Below, one piece after another: positions 12,081-24,436 of a stretch of 64,000 bases of DNA. The position numbers and the translations under genes are program-made. This DNA comes from Siniperca chuatsi (Eukaryota; Chordata; Actinopteri; Centrarchiformes; Sinipercidae), in assembly GCF_020085105.1 (NCBI RefSeq), contig NC_058056.1:12894929-12958928 (forward strand), written 5' to 3'. The notes beneath the pieces are model-generated. The model was not told where the DNA came from. It searched no databases and saw only the letters and a program-made list of their open reading frames with translations. Within the stretch, counting starts at the first letter, position 1; the number at the start of each line of letters is the position of its first letter.

Positions 12081-13380
12081 GAGCAGAGGTTTCTGCTCCA
12101 TGAGAGTCATAACTTATCGCTCCAGTTTATTAGCAACAGGATACAGCCCCTTTCCCAGGTTGACTCGAATTCTAGCACCTAATGGTCACTGCACCAACTG
12201 ATTCATGGGAATTCAGACCTCTGTGGATCTCCCCCACCCCTTACCCTACCACTTAGCTGACCCCTGTTGTTCACAATTTTGACTTGTAGCCAGTTATTGC
12301 AGGAAAGCATAAACTATGTCTGTGAGTACAATGTAATCGTGTGAATCAGGATATGTACATGCGGTGGCTTTTTTGTTGGATCGGTGCATTTGCAGTTAAT
12401 CTGAATTAATATTATAGCCAGTATAGTATCATTTGTATCTGAACCAGCTTAGGGTAAGTCAGCATGTCCCAGTTTTTAAGTAAAGCTTAAGTGTTTTGTG
12501 CTTTTGTTGGCCAGCAAGCATCCCCATCAATTTAGTTACTTCTGCTCCATTAAACCCTGGCAGGGGTCCAGGAGCTGCGGACTAATCCCACTTTACCCTC
12601 CACAGAGCATCACAGGGGGTCTGTCCTCTGTGCCCTGTGGGATATACGGTAGCCCTGCTCCAAAACAGTCAAACAAGTATCCTTCAGTTGATCTGCTTGG
12701 GGACTGTGATCATAGGGACATGCTTTTATATTAACAAATGGATTGATTTAACTCACATTTAAAGGCACTGAAAATGTATTTTCTCCATCAGCTTCTCACT
12801 ACATGCAATGGGAAAATTTTTTTTAAATGAGTTTGAATAGTTTTGGTTATTTCACATGAGAAATTTCTGTATGTGTTGTTTTATTTGTGCTCTTCTCACT
12901 GTTTGAAGAGGGTGGGGTGAGTTTGGAAAAGGTGCAACAATCAGAATTAAGCAACACAATTTGTCATCAAAATGTGATGACAAATTGTGTTATGGGTTAG
13001 TTTGCATATGTTGCCAGGACACTGTCAATCAAATCTGATCAAACCACACCCACACAGGCCTGATGAGTTTTTGAGTGTTAAACTCTTAATATATAATAAT
13101 TGAGAGGGATTTTTTTCCCCTCTAACTTCAACTTGTTGTACATTCAGTAATGAATATTACATTTTACCACATTTTCAGTGGCTTTAAAAGGCACGTAGCA
13201 GCATATGGTATAGTCCCATGTAGAATTGGGTTTGCAGTCCCATTGGATGTCAACCTTACAATTACACCTTTAGTAGTCACATCACCGATTTGTTCAGCGA
13301 TTCAATGACTAATAATAATGACTAAAGTGAAACAAAATGGCAATTCAGTCTGATAATGTCACCTTATAGCTAATGTTTAA
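12081..13380. other. gene-free stretch with one perfect hairpin
   Basis: No coding exon or RNA gene recognised. A 17-bp perfect inverted repeat occurs at 12953-12991 (listed separately). The rest is AT-rich unique-looking sequence. Confidence 0.45.
12953..12991. repeat. 17-bp perfect inverted repeat with 5-base loop
   Basis: Arms 12953-12969 and 12975-12991 are exact reverse complements (AACACAATTTGTCATCA and its complement), separated by five bases. Outer flanks do not pair. It may be a young palindromic insertion or folding element; no recognisable family. Confidence 0.85.
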
Positions 13381-13762
13381 TGAATAGTTTGACATTTTTG
13401 GAAACCCTTATTTGCTTTCTTGCCGAGAGTTAGATGAAAAGATTGACCCTCTCTTATCTGTACAGTAAATATGAAGCAACCGCCAGCAGTGTGCTTTTAC
13501 CGGAGGGTTATGTGCCAGACTGTTCTTTGTTATTAAACAAATGGATATAAGTGTCTAATTAGTGAGCTTTAGAGGTGCTGGTACGTGGATTTTTTGCCAG
13601 GCTAGCTGTTCCCGCCTGTTTCCACTCTCTGTGCTAAGCGAAGCATACCAGCTACTTGTGGTACCTTCATATTTACTGTACAGATATGAAAGTAGCGTCA
13701 AAGGTTTCATCTAACTCAGGAAGAAAGCTTATTTCTCAAAATGTCGAAGCTTTCCTTTAACA
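13381..13762. mobile_element. MITE-like element with about 95-bp terminal inverted repeats, family B
   Basis: The left arm (to about 13480) contains GAGTTAGATGAAA and ATCTGTACAGTAAATATGAAG. The right arm (13665-13762) is its imperfect reverse complement, including CTTCATATTTACTGTACAGAT and TTTCATCTAACTC. The centre carries AGTGAGCTTTAGAGGTGCTGG and CCAGGCTAGCTGTT. The same words recur at 44.58-45.29 kb, so this is one member of a dispersed family common in teleosts. No transposase is present. Confidence 0.75.
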
Positions 13763-16384
13763 AAAGTTGAATAATAATAGTTAACAAACTATAAAAAATG
13801 TTAACAAACAAACAAAAGCTGTCATTTCTGCAAAGAAATTATATTAATTATAAATAAACTGTATTTCTCTCTAGGTGTGACACCAATCTGGGGAACCACA
13901 GTGTCGATTTCAACATACGATTGCTGTGTCACCTGGTTTCGGTCCTGCACGTACGTGTCTGTGCATATCTGTAATCATTTCCACAATTCATCATGTTGTC
14001 TATGACATTATGAACTCAAATGCATCTTTACCTTTTTCCATTATCACATGTAGCTGATGACTGTAATGTTGACTGCTGTGCTGTCATTACACACCTAAAT
14101 TTAGATCAAGTGAAAAAGTGGGTCAGGTGTGACGGTACAGATTTTCTTTTTCCATTTGTTTTATTGCCTGTTCTGTTACAATCGAGGGAATGGTTAAAGT
14201 TTAAATGAAAGGCTAGCTGCATGAAAATTATGAGACGTTAACTAAAGACATTTCCTTTAGAAGTTATTCAAGTTCTGATGATTCCACATACAAATCCAAA
14301 TCCACATCAGTCCCTCAACGTCTGACTGTTTGATCCAATGCATCACAGAGAACTGATAACAATATCACCAGGGGTCTCACCCTTTGGCCTTTGAAGCATC
14401 TGTGTTTTCTTCTTATTTTAGTTTCAATTGGCTCCACATCAGTCCACACAGCAGCATATGTTCTTGCAGAGCCCGATTAGAATCTATTTAAACAGGAAAC
14501 TCTGCGGCAATTGGCTGATTAACATGAGAACAGGATCAAAGGCATAAAACTTTCCAAAAAAACACAAAGCATCATTACTTGCCATTACACACATTTAACT
14601 CAGACTGAAAAGGAAACATTCAAAAAAGTGTTGTGTACCCGTTTATGTTGGTCAACACTTTAGAGCAAGAGCGCCTTCATAGTTATCTTGATGAGATTGT
14701 TAATTCATAGATTATACAATTGGCTTGGCACTATTCCCTCTAAAAAATACAAACCAGCATCATTACTTTAGTGTGATAATGCAGCACAAAGCCTCTGAGA
14801 CTCTCACAATGACTTTGCAGCTGCTTGATTGTGTGCTGTAGTGGTCACACTGTAAAATGGCATTGATATCGAACCTCTGTGAGTGTGTGGGAAACAGAGC
14901 TGCCTTTCCTGTTCTTTGAGAGAAACACTCCAGAGAAAAATGGCAGGAAACCCCCAGGGCCTTTTGATTCAGGCTAAGAAAGTGAGTCAGAGTACCTGAG
15001 AGCTGACAGAGGGCATAATGTCAGGGCCATCTTTGAAGGCAAACGTCAAAGTCCAAAGCAGTAGGTAAGAAAGTCCAACAAGCATTCATATTTCACAAGG
15101 TCTTGTTGTTACTATTTGAAGGTCCCTGCAGGGTTGGATACGCCACACCAAGTTGGTTTATTTAAAGTAAAGAGAATATTGACATAGCATGTATCATAAA
15201 GCATGATGTCAGTCAGATATACCTTCTGGAGTGCCCAAGTATGATGTTTTATAACATTACATAAAGTTTGGTTACACATATCAAACTTTAACTTCTAAGT
15301 TGTGCTTGTTGTTCAAATATAGCTTGTGTCTGCCAACAGAGGGTGCTGGAGCCTTATCCCTCATATGTATTACTTCCACTGAAGGCCTTACACCACCAAG
15401 ACACAGATCCATTTCCATTTTCCCCTTTTTCACAGATTACAGTAATCTTTGAGTGAAATTAATTAATTGTCTTAGACAATCTTTCAAATGTCAGGGAAAT
15501 TTTGTGGCATGTACGGTATTTACACCTTTAAATGAAGATTTAGACCACACCAAGTTTCTTGACGTCCTAGGGTGTTCCCTTGCTTTCACTGTCTACATTT
15601 AGCAGCTGCTTATGTCTGAAACTAGTTCTAGTGTCTAGTATCCCTTCGGGGGAAATATTGTGCAATCATTGTATTTTTGGCATGTGTTGACATCAGTAAG
15701 CAGAGCATATGTTGAAGACATCTTTGTTGAGTTGCCCAATCATTCTGTGCCACAGGCTGCTATGCAAACACTGTGTGTTGTTTTTACAAAAACAAGCACC
15801 TGTCCCTCTCTGCACAGTGTGATTACTACACACTGCATCAACACCCTCAGTGTCTCTTACCGTCGTTCCCTCCTCCAAATGTGGCTGTTCAGCTAGGATA
15901 TGTGTTACTGTTTTGGCTGATTTATATCTGTAAAAGAAAAAACTGACTTAGAAGATGAAGAATAAAAAAAATAGAACTTAAAAAAGTTGCTGGAGGGAAA
16001 AAACAGGCACTGCACTTGGTACTGGATGGCAATAAAAAAACCCACCTGCTTCACCTGATTGTTCTGCCTTCACAAAGTTAACACCACAAGAGGTTTATTT
16101 GGCTTCACAACTTGTGATAACTACAGCTGATATGCATGCTGCCAAAGTGAAGCAAGTCTACACTGAACACTCAGACCTTTGCACCTGTAGATGCTCAGGC
16201 TGAGCCATCTGCTGAAGTGAAAGAGGTTTGCATTGCTTTACTGAGTTGGACTCACACACTTGTTTGTTTAATCTGTACAAAAACCAAATTGTAAAAATGA
16301 CACGTAGTGGTTTTCAGAAGATGTATCCTGATGACTGAACAGGTTGACATTTTTGGTTCAGAGTGAAATGTCTAGACAACTATG
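13763..16384. other. gene-free intergenic DNA
   Basis: No coding exon or RNA gene recognised. ORFs are short, overlap on both strands and resemble no family. A CTCF-like 13/15 motif lies at 15333-15347. A fragment resembling the interior of family B (TGTTTAATCTGTACAAAAACC) lies at about 16262-16315. Confidence 0.45.
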
Positions 16385-16530
16385 GGATGGATTGTTTATT
16401 GCTAATTAGCAAATGTTAGCATGCTATCACAACTAAGATGGCGAAACACGAAGATGGTATACATTATACCTGCTAAAGCATTGTCAGCATTGTCACTGTG
16501 AACATGTTAGCATGCTGATGTTAGAAGTAC
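16385..16530 (-). repeat. teleost dispersed repeat family A, truncated copy 2, inverted
   Basis: Read on the minus strand, the blocks CTAACATCAGCATGCTAACA, CACAGTGACAATGCTGACAA, a CAGGTATAATGTATACC part and GCTAACATTTGCTAATTAGC match the left third of family A copies at 11.6 and 51.1 kb. The right two thirds are absent. Confidence 0.7.
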
Positions 16531-16582
16531 AGCCTTACAGTGGCGTTTGTGTGGCTGTACAGTCTTGTTATAATACAATAAG

Positions 16583-16800
16583 AATGAATCAGAATCAGCT
16601 TTATTGCAGGTATTGCAGTAGGTTTACACATACAAGGAATTTACTTATTATTTTGGTGCAAAACAATAGTAGAAATACAAGAAATATAAAGCAAGTACTG
16701 CAGGTTAAGAACCATACATTTAAAATATAAAATTGACAATAAGATAGTAGACATATATAAGACAATAATAAAGAATATGTACAATATGACTTTTGACTTA
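16583..16800 (+). repeat. LINE/SINE-tail-like teleost repeat
   Basis: Starts with AATCAGAATCAGCTTTATTG and continues with TTTACACATACAAGGAATTT, followed by an A-rich tail-like stretch with AATAAAG. I recognise this opening as a very widespread fish repeat. Ends are approximate; no coding capacity. Confidence 0.65.
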
Positions 16801-19800
16801 GCTATTAATAATTTTCATCAGGGCAACAAGGACTCAGTTCATGTTTATACAACATATAATACAACATAGAATGTGTTCTATTTCAAAATACTTGTGTTTC
16901 AAGTTAAAACAGATGAAAAGTTCACTGAGCCATTTCCCCTCTGGGCCTGACACCCCTCAGCCAGGCGCAGGCATCTGTGGTGGGTTTAAGTATAAAAGAG
17001 ATTAGGGAAATGAAATTAAGAGCAGCAAAAGTGCCATTCCTCAGGGATAGAGCAGGCTAATGAAGTAGGAGGCAGCTCTCTGGCTGGGGCTTTAATTTTG
17101 TCAAGCCTGGTTCAGTCCCCAGTCCTGCTCCAAACAGATTGGATTAAAAGATCCAGTTGGCGTGGGTCATGTTCTGTTTGGATGAGAAGAAACCATTTTT
17201 ACATCAACCGCTGGCGATGATGAATGGATTAAAGTACGGTGTTTATCATTGCACAATGATGGATGAGTCTGAACTGTGTTCTTTCTCCACTGCGTCATGA
17301 AACAAGATGAGCAGCAGCTCACGCCCAAGCAACAGACCAGATGTAGTCTTTTGATCTAGGCAATCAGAAAGCTTCTCTTTCAGTAAAATATATAACACAT
17401 GGAACATTAATTTCAGTTTCTATTTTGTTGATGGCTAGAGGGTTGAAAGAAGGCATGTGGTTTACTGCCAAATCATTAACCTTTTCTTGTGCCTTTTTAA
17501 TGGACGGCCTTCCTCTTGTGGTGAAGTGGCCTCCATTACCACACAGCACTCATGTCCACCGGCAGGAGCCCTGAGAGGGGTGAGGTGACCCTCAGCAGAC
17601 AGCGCTGACCTCCCAGTATAAGAGGGCTAGGGCTCTAAAGCGGATGGACTCCATTAGTGGCCCAATCAGTTTCTCTTTAACACACTTCCAGGGTGACCTT
17701 CAGCCCTGCACTGACCAAGCCAAGGTCAAGGGTCAGGGTTCGGACTAGGTACACATTAGCATGCAGGTGGAGGCTCCAAAATGAATCAGTAGGAATAATG
17801 TTTTTGTGGATGTGTGACCACTGTTCAGGGTAGTGATAGGCCAAACGCACATCCTTAGGACTTGACCTCTATCCCCACTTTGCGTTATTGTGTGTGTTCC
17901 TTCTGTTCAGAAGATAATGACTGACATCCTGTCCTGGAAAGCCTGTGAACTCAGGAAGAGTAATAATATTGATTAGGGGCTCAAAGTGCATAGGGAGCAC
18001 AGTGTATCCATGTATATGTATTGTGAATTTTAATTTTATGTCAATAGAACACACTTTTTATATGATATTTTATGTGGTTTGATAGTATATTCACTGCGGA
18101 TGCTCAAAGAATACACAAAGTCAGACATATGGACATGTTTTGCACCTCTCTTTGTGAGTAAGTAGCCTCTAACTTGGTGACCCAAGGGTTTCATATTCCC
18201 TCTACACCTCTCCAAGGAGCCCTAACAGTGTGGTAAGGGGCATTTATTGATTGACGTATCTTTATTGTTATATCTCTAATGAGAGGTGCTGGAGTGAGTT
18301 GTAAATCATAATGCTCTAATGCAGCATTGAGCTTTCATTGCAAATAGATAAATAAATGCTTATTTCAGCCTTCATAGACACATTATAACAGCCTTTATAG
18401 AGTGGCAGATGTATTTTTGCAGCTGTGGTTTTCTTCATACTTTGGGAAGTGCTGACATTGGAGTTTTGACACTGAATATAGTTGAATATGTGTCTTTGTA
18501 CCTCGTTGTTTTAAAGATGTATGGATTGCGAGGATGAGCTTTGGTATTGTTGGTATAAAGAATAGTAAATACCTTTACTGGTGATTCAGGAACAGAAACA
18601 AAAACAAATGAATGGAGAGAACAAATTAAATGTAGGGTTTGGACTGGGAGGCAAAGAGTACAACAATTCCCCTGAGTAATCAGATATTTTTGTTGTGCAC
18701 AACATGTACCTAAACTTGTTGTGTGTACCACATTTGTATTGTTGACTCATCGTTGTCTGTCAGTCTCTCCGGGTGATCTCATCCGTTTAATTGAAAACAA
18801 AACACTGTGTCTCAGAGAGCACAGCGAACCTGGTGTGCTTTGGTCTGAGTAGTAAGCTGTTTTTCAGTGGTCATTTAGCAACAGCAGGAGCCACAAACAG
18901 TTCTTCCATATATCAGCTGTATCATTCTTTCCTGTAAAAGGACAACCACTGGTCAAATGGCTTTAGTAAAGTAATGACAGGTTATCATGGCCTGTCATAT
19001 CAGGAGACTTTCTGTTCATGTCTTTCTACATTATGTGTCCTGTCCTGTGAGCTCTTGCTGAACTGTATGTTCCTGTGCACTGTCTCACAGCTCAAACATT
19101 TGACCTAGGGGGCTGAGTTCTAGGAAAGTAGAGCAGTGTTACACAGAAACGTGCAGCTTAAAATGTGGGCTTGTTTACCCATGGATGAAACTACTTTTTT
19201 CTGTCTGACATGTGGCATGTGCACATATGGTAACGTGATCAAAGCTCAGACAGGGAAAGAAACCCTATCTGCACCTCCCAGCTAAGCCCCTATATGTCTA
19301 AACTGTAGCAGCAGGCCATCTTCCATGGTGTGTGGTTTCCTCTATAGACTGTGTGCACTCTAATACACAGATTTCTACAAAGACCAGCACCACTGGGTAT
19401 CACACTGAACAAGCAGTGCATGATTTATGCTTGTTTTTTCCTTTAAATGTCCCCTGAGGTTTTTTTCCACTGAGTGAAATATTTAAATATTTGAATGGAT
19501 GGCTTTAAACCATAACATTTAATGAAATATTCTAGATGTTTGTGCATCACTTCATATGCATTTCCATGTAATTCACCCTGACATACTTGTTTCCTTTGGG
19601 AACACTGGGAGATAAACTGGATTTTAAAGTAAAGTTTTATGTGTTTGCTTGGCTGCACAACAGGAATTTTAAAAGATGGACCCACCACTGCGCTCGGCAG
19701 AGTTTAAGAGGGTGACCAGTAGTGGCTGGTGGAAAATTTTATAGGTAGGGCTGTGCAACATCCAATCAATTTCAGCATTCCACTATGATTTAATGCAAAC

Positions 19801-20610
19801 AATTGAAGGTATCAGAAAGGAATTATTACTTTGCAGTTCAATATTTAACAATTATTTTATTCCAACATAAAATAAAGTAGGAACGCCTTGACAAACGTAT
19901 CACCACATTTTATTTTGGTCACCCACTCAGGCGAATTCAGCATAATATAAAACATGTAATAGAAAATGTTTATTTCTTGAGATGCCCCCATGGACCTTGT
20001 TTTGTTGCGGAAACCAATAGGGAGGTAAAGATCAGGATAAGTAAACATGAAGTGCAGTTAGTGATGTTAAGTTGCTATTCAGACACTTGAATGGACATAA
20101 GCATGGAGTCAAGTACTCTGAGGGGTAGAGATAGTAAACTCCAGCAAACTTCTGCTTCAAAACTCTCTCACAAGTGAATTAAATTGAATTATACTAAAAA
20201 AAATTCCCAGATAACCAATACAAAACAGTTAACAGAAGGAAATACCCAAAATAATAACATAAACAAACTTGTATCAGTTGACATCTCACACATGGATCTG
20301 TCCCCGTTGTTTAAAAAAGTAAGCACAGAAAGCAAAATAATCAATTAGCATGACTGCATCCAGCTAGCCAGGCCATTCTGGTGCACCAGCTACGAGACAA
20401 GCCTCGCATGCTTCCTTTTCTCGCTAGCCTGCTGGCTGATTGGAGGTCAGGTTCATCTGGGCCCAAGTCTTTCTCCTGTAGTTTCTCCGCTAATGTTCTC
20501 CTCTTAAACGGATCTTGGAAGAGATTTTACCGAGTTAGGGTTGGGTCTTTGAGTAGTAAGTTAGTGATCGTGCTCGCCATTGTCGTATGTTAAAATGATG
20601 CCTGTAGAGG
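16801..20610. other. gene-free intergenic DNA with nuclear-receptor half-site cluster
   Basis: No coding exon or RNA gene recognised. The most structured part is 17586-17735, with several TGACC(T/C) or RGGTCA half-sites including a DR1 at 17723-17735. The remainder is AT-rich without named repeats. Confidence 0.45.
17723..17735 (+). promoter_or_regulatory. DR1-type nuclear-receptor motif
   Basis: AGGTCA at 17723-17728, one spacer base, GGGTCA at 17730-17735. This is the direct-repeat-1 layout used by RXR heterodimers, HNF4 and COUP-TF. Further half-sites lie at 17586-17591, 17606-17611 and 17694-17699. Motif match only; no functional evidence. Confidence 0.4.
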
Positions 20611-20625
20611 TCCTGACCATCACTT

Positions 20626-20758
20626 GGGGCGATAAAATAATCGCCCCTTTCAGATTAGATTTGAGGACGCAGATTGGCAAAATTTTATGTCAAACGTTCA
20701 TATCTTTGGCTAAACTGCTACACAGACCCGCCTCCTGTGGGCGATTTCTCCATCGCCC
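20626..20758. repeat. pair of related stem-loops sharing the GGGCGAT/ATCGCCC stem
   Basis: Hairpin 1: arms 20626-20633 (GGGGCGAT) and 20640-20647 (ATCGCCCC), six-base loop. Hairpin 2: arms 20739-20745 (GGGCGAT) and 20752-20758 (ATCGCCC), six-base loop. Both have the same stem and loop length but different loops, and sit 106 bases apart. Family unknown. Confidence 0.8.
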
Positions 20759-20966
20759 CAGAGCCGCTGAGACATGCAGACAGGCAGAGGGGACGTGCAG
20801 AAAAAGCATATATGTTTCGCAGATGATTTTCTGTCATGTTTTACACATATTACTGGATATATTCCATAATTCAAACACACAAATATAGACAATTTGCTTA
20901 ATTTATAATTAGTATTTTATTTATGTTTTTTTTTGTGGCTCGAGAGCTCAAGAAGAGCGGTGCCCT

Positions 20967-20981
20967 AGTGCCCTCTATTGG
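20967..20981 (-). promoter_or_regulatory. CTCF-like motif, 14/15
   Basis: Minus-strand CCAATAGAGGGCACT matches the vertebrate CTCF core CCASYAGRKGGCRSY at 14 of 15 positions. It lies just beyond the chac1 3' end. Motif match only. Confidence 0.4.
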
Positions 20982-21324
20982 CTCACTGTTTTTAAAGCCT
21001 GCTGGTTGCCACATGTATTATTTCCATTAAATCCTGTCTCAAGAGCACCACAGAGCAGCTCTGAGAACATCCAGAACAAACAATTATTTAGAAAATCTAA
21101 AAGCTGCTTGGCCTGTGCAGTTAACAGCTCTTGGAGGAAAAGTCAGCATTTTCTGGAAGCCAGAGCCTACAGCATTCCTCGGCCACGTGATGTGGCAGCA
21201 TGAGGCAAGGGGGTCTGTATGCGATACATAAACATGTATGAGACTTGTGCAAACTCACAGCACTTGAGCATCAGGGAAAACAACACATCTTAAACACCAT
21301 TTACTTCATACAGATTTCAGTGTT

Positions 21325-21330
21325 TTTATT
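21325..21330 (-). other. candidate polyadenylation signal of chac1
   Basis: Minus-strand AATAAA about 450 bases beyond the chac1 stop, the first canonical signal downstream. It gives a 3' UTR of about 21310-21777. Confidence 0.55.
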
Positions 21331-21777
21331 AAAATACATTTTAAAAATGAACAGAGAGTACAATTGCTTCTGAGACCCCTTTTACAACAAAGGTGTAAGA
21401 CATTATGTATTCAAAAAGAGAAGTCATCTCTTGCTGTGAACTTTTTAAAAGCAAAACATGCTTCTGGAATTTGTATACAGTACACAGTAACGTGTTTATA
21501 ACCTACATATTTTAAATTCTCTGTCTTCACAGTGGAAAAATGTCAAGTGAGCAGGTCAAAAGCAGAGCGCTGAGGAACATGAGACAACTCTCTCAGGTTA
21601 TGTTGCAACCTAAAAAATAGTTAGCCACTAAAAATGTAACCACTGTTATATTTTGCTTGGCACCAAATCAGGTTTTCCTCTTTCAAGCACCGAATACACT
21701 TAAACACGTGTAGCAGGATTTCCCTTTCACCCAGCATAAATACATTAACACTGTTTTGATGTGGAGTGCCTTATATT

Positions 21778-23147
21778 TTATGTAGCTCCCAGCAGTAGGG
21801 ATTTTTGGTCTGGAGGTTTGATCCCTCCACAGTCATGGAATGTTTTCAGAACAGCCGCCTCGATGGAGAAGAGGTGCTCATCCTCTACCTCGGGACAGTA
21901 GAGCCTCATGAACTCTGCCAGGCGGACCAGGTATTCAATATTATGGCCTGTGTTGCCCCTGCAGACGGCAATCTGGGCGGCAATCTCCTTGTCTGAGGCC
22001 GGGCCGAGGTAGATGGGGTTGTTGGAAGTTGCGATGTAGACGAGGGCCAACAGAGGAGCCTGGCCCTTCTCCTTAGGGATGAACTCCACCATCTCTGTTA
22101 TGTAACCCCCCAACACAACTTCTCTCATGTTCAGGTACTGAAGGGACTCTTCAATCTGGGAATCAGTCACCTCATAGGCCACTCCCCATGTGCAAGCCTG
22201 CAGGGAAAACAAGCAGAGGGGAGATACAGTAGTTAGCACAGTTTGACTGAATGTTAATGGTAGAACATGTCAAGTACAACATATAAAAAAACTTAATTAG
22301 AGTATTCTGCCAATACCTGAGGCGAGTTTGATCTTTATTTAGTGAACATTCACAGTTGAAAAAAAGAAAAATGAGATAGTGACAGTCTCATGGGTGAATT
22401 TATAGGGCCTGGACCTATTAGTCTTAGTTATAGTAGGCTACCCTTTTAGCTTGATATAAATGTTGTCATGACCTACAGCTTCACTGGATGTAACAGTTTG
22501 GACAAATATTGTATAAGACCATGAGGCAGGCAAGGTCTTCTTTGTGGGTGTTTAGCTTTTGTAAAATGGCACATTTGAAAACTGGCTCTACAGGTGAACA
22601 GCAGCAATAGGGTTAAAATAATATTTCCCACTTGGTGGAATGGTACCTAATGGCAGGAATATGGAAAGTCAATTCACTACTGCGTGCTGTATACAGTATC
22701 CAAACAGAATGGGAGCTTCCAAAACAAGGACACTTACCTCCGGATCCTCCACTAGTGTGACCACTCTGCCTGGCTGTGGAGAGCAAGGACACACACAGTG
22801 AGGACATGGCCACTCAGCACATCACACAACAACAAGCCTTATACTTAGAAATAATACATAATAAACAGAAAAATGAACAAATAAGCCATAAAGTCATCAG
22901 GAAATATTTGAATCACTTGGAGAGCAATATAATTGGAAATGAATGTGTTAGAGGCAAGTGTTGCTACAAATCTCACCTTTTCCTTGTCCCCTCGATAAAA
23001 ATCATCTCCATGCCAGAAGCGCCTTTTGTATCCCTTAATACAGCCGACTTTGCACCTCTTGTAAGCAAAATCCGGTTTCCACACTAAGGAGCCATATCCA
23101 AATATCCACAAGCTGCTCTTTTCTTTGATAATGTCCTGAGGCTTCAT
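21778..23147 (-). CDS. chac1: chac1, glutathione-specific gamma-glutamylcyclotransferase 1
   Basis: CHAC1 cleaves glutathione in the cytosol to 5-oxoproline and Cys-Gly. It is a stress (ATF4/CHOP) target and is reported to antagonise Notch by acting on the receptor precursor. Coding exons 23147-22977, 22773-22738 and 22197-21778 join to 208 aa. The ligand-binding motif FGYGSLVW is at about residues 16-23, then the RRFWHGDDFYRGD segment, PGRVVTL, CTWGVAYEV and NMREVVLGGY with the catalytic Glu near 95, then CRGNTGHN and EYLVRLAEFM. Length and the divergent C-terminal tail fit CHAC1 (222 aa in human) better than CHAC2 (184 aa), and the dll4/rhov context agrees. The start at 23147 has A at -3 and gives the fish-like MKPQD opening. 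An in-frame ATG at 23243 could add 32 residues. Confidence 0.93.
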
Positions 23148-23430
23148 TGTAATCGCTTGGCTGTGTTCTACAAACGAGACATGGTGGTTTATGTCGCTAC
23201 TTCTGTCAAGTAGCCGCTCTCCTGTTTCTATTGTCCTGTACATTCCAACACACCCGGCTGTCACAACTATGAAGCGCTGAAGGTAGAAATAATCTTTCAA
23301 ATCACAGTCTTGTAGGAAGAAACGTCGCGTGAATTATATTATTCTGACCAATGCCATCAAAAACACCTCGGCTACTGTCCGTTTCTCTTCTGTATCTTAG
23401 TGTGCAAACACGTGTATTTGTTGTTCTGAG

Positions 23431-23438
23431 CACGTCAG
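23431..23438 (-). promoter_or_regulatory. ATF/CRE-like site upstream of chac1
   Basis: Minus-strand CTGACGTG lies about 290 bases upstream of the chac1 ATG, in a short CpG-containing patch (23300-23510) with three CCAAT-type boxes (CCAAT at about 23349, 23452 and 23494). Mammalian CHAC1 is induced by ATF4 through ATF/CRE and CARE elements in its proximal promoter. This is a motif match in the right place, not proof. Confidence 0.45.
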
Positions 23439-23509
23439 AGAGAGCTCTCGGCCAATTGAATCGCAGCAGGGGCGGGCTTAGCTAACTGATAAACCAATCA
23501 GGGCCATTT

Positions 23510-24436
23510 TAATAGTAGCACCTCACACCAGCGTTAACCAGTGGACGTTGGGAAAACACACAATTCTCCTTACTGCTGCTGAAGTTACAAGAAAATGTAA
23601 CAGTACGTTACAGTTTGAAATGATAAATTGAATGTGCGTTCACTAAACTGAAGGTCTGATAACAAAAATATACAACATTCTTTCTTTCTTTCACAGAACT
23701 CTCATTTTTCTTTTCACAACATTTTTGATTGATCACATCAAGGTCAAACGCATATTAACCTGCATTTTTACTACCATTTTATCCCTTTTTTCAAAATGTG
23801 GGAGCACCTCTTGTACCCTTGAGTGTCAAACAGTCAGTGACAGTCCAGCAGGTAATCACATTACCTATATAAATAGCTGGGACTGTTATATCTGTGCTCT
23901 CTTAAGCTCATTAAGTGTCTGTGTTCTGCTGAGGTCTGCCTAGGCAGGCCGATCAGGTATGAATGACTGCTTGAGAAACTCTTTTCCTCACACAAAGCTT
24001 ACTGCCCCCAAGCGGCCGAAAAATAAATCGCTCCATTCTTGAGACTTTTAAACTGATGCTTTAATATGAGCTGCAGGAGTTCAGGTGAATAAAAGGCAGG
24101 ATGTTCAAAGTGACAGTGTAACTTGTTGGTGTCTGCTGGGTTGCTATGGTCCTCTACCTCATGGGCAGCTGTGCTCACGCTCCAGTGGTGAAAGGGCATA
24201 TGCAGATTTTCTTGTTGACACATACACAAGCACATGTCAAGTTTGTGCCTCACATGTCACTCCACCCTCTCTCCCTTTCAGCTTACAGCCAGAGCCGTAA
24301 GAGATAACTTATCATCAGAGATCATATCTCTAGTGCTTTGTTCCTTAGAGTCTCAGTTACTCAGTGCTATCACATCTAAAGATACAGCAGCAGTTCAGAG
24401 AAGCAGTTAGGTACTGTAGAAATACCACAAGGATTT
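23510..24436. other. intergenic spacer between chac1 promoter and dll4 3' end
   Basis: About 0.9 kb without coding exon, RNA gene or recognised repeat. The genes are in tandem, so this holds the upstream chac1 regulatory DNA and the dll4 termination region. Confidence 0.5.
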
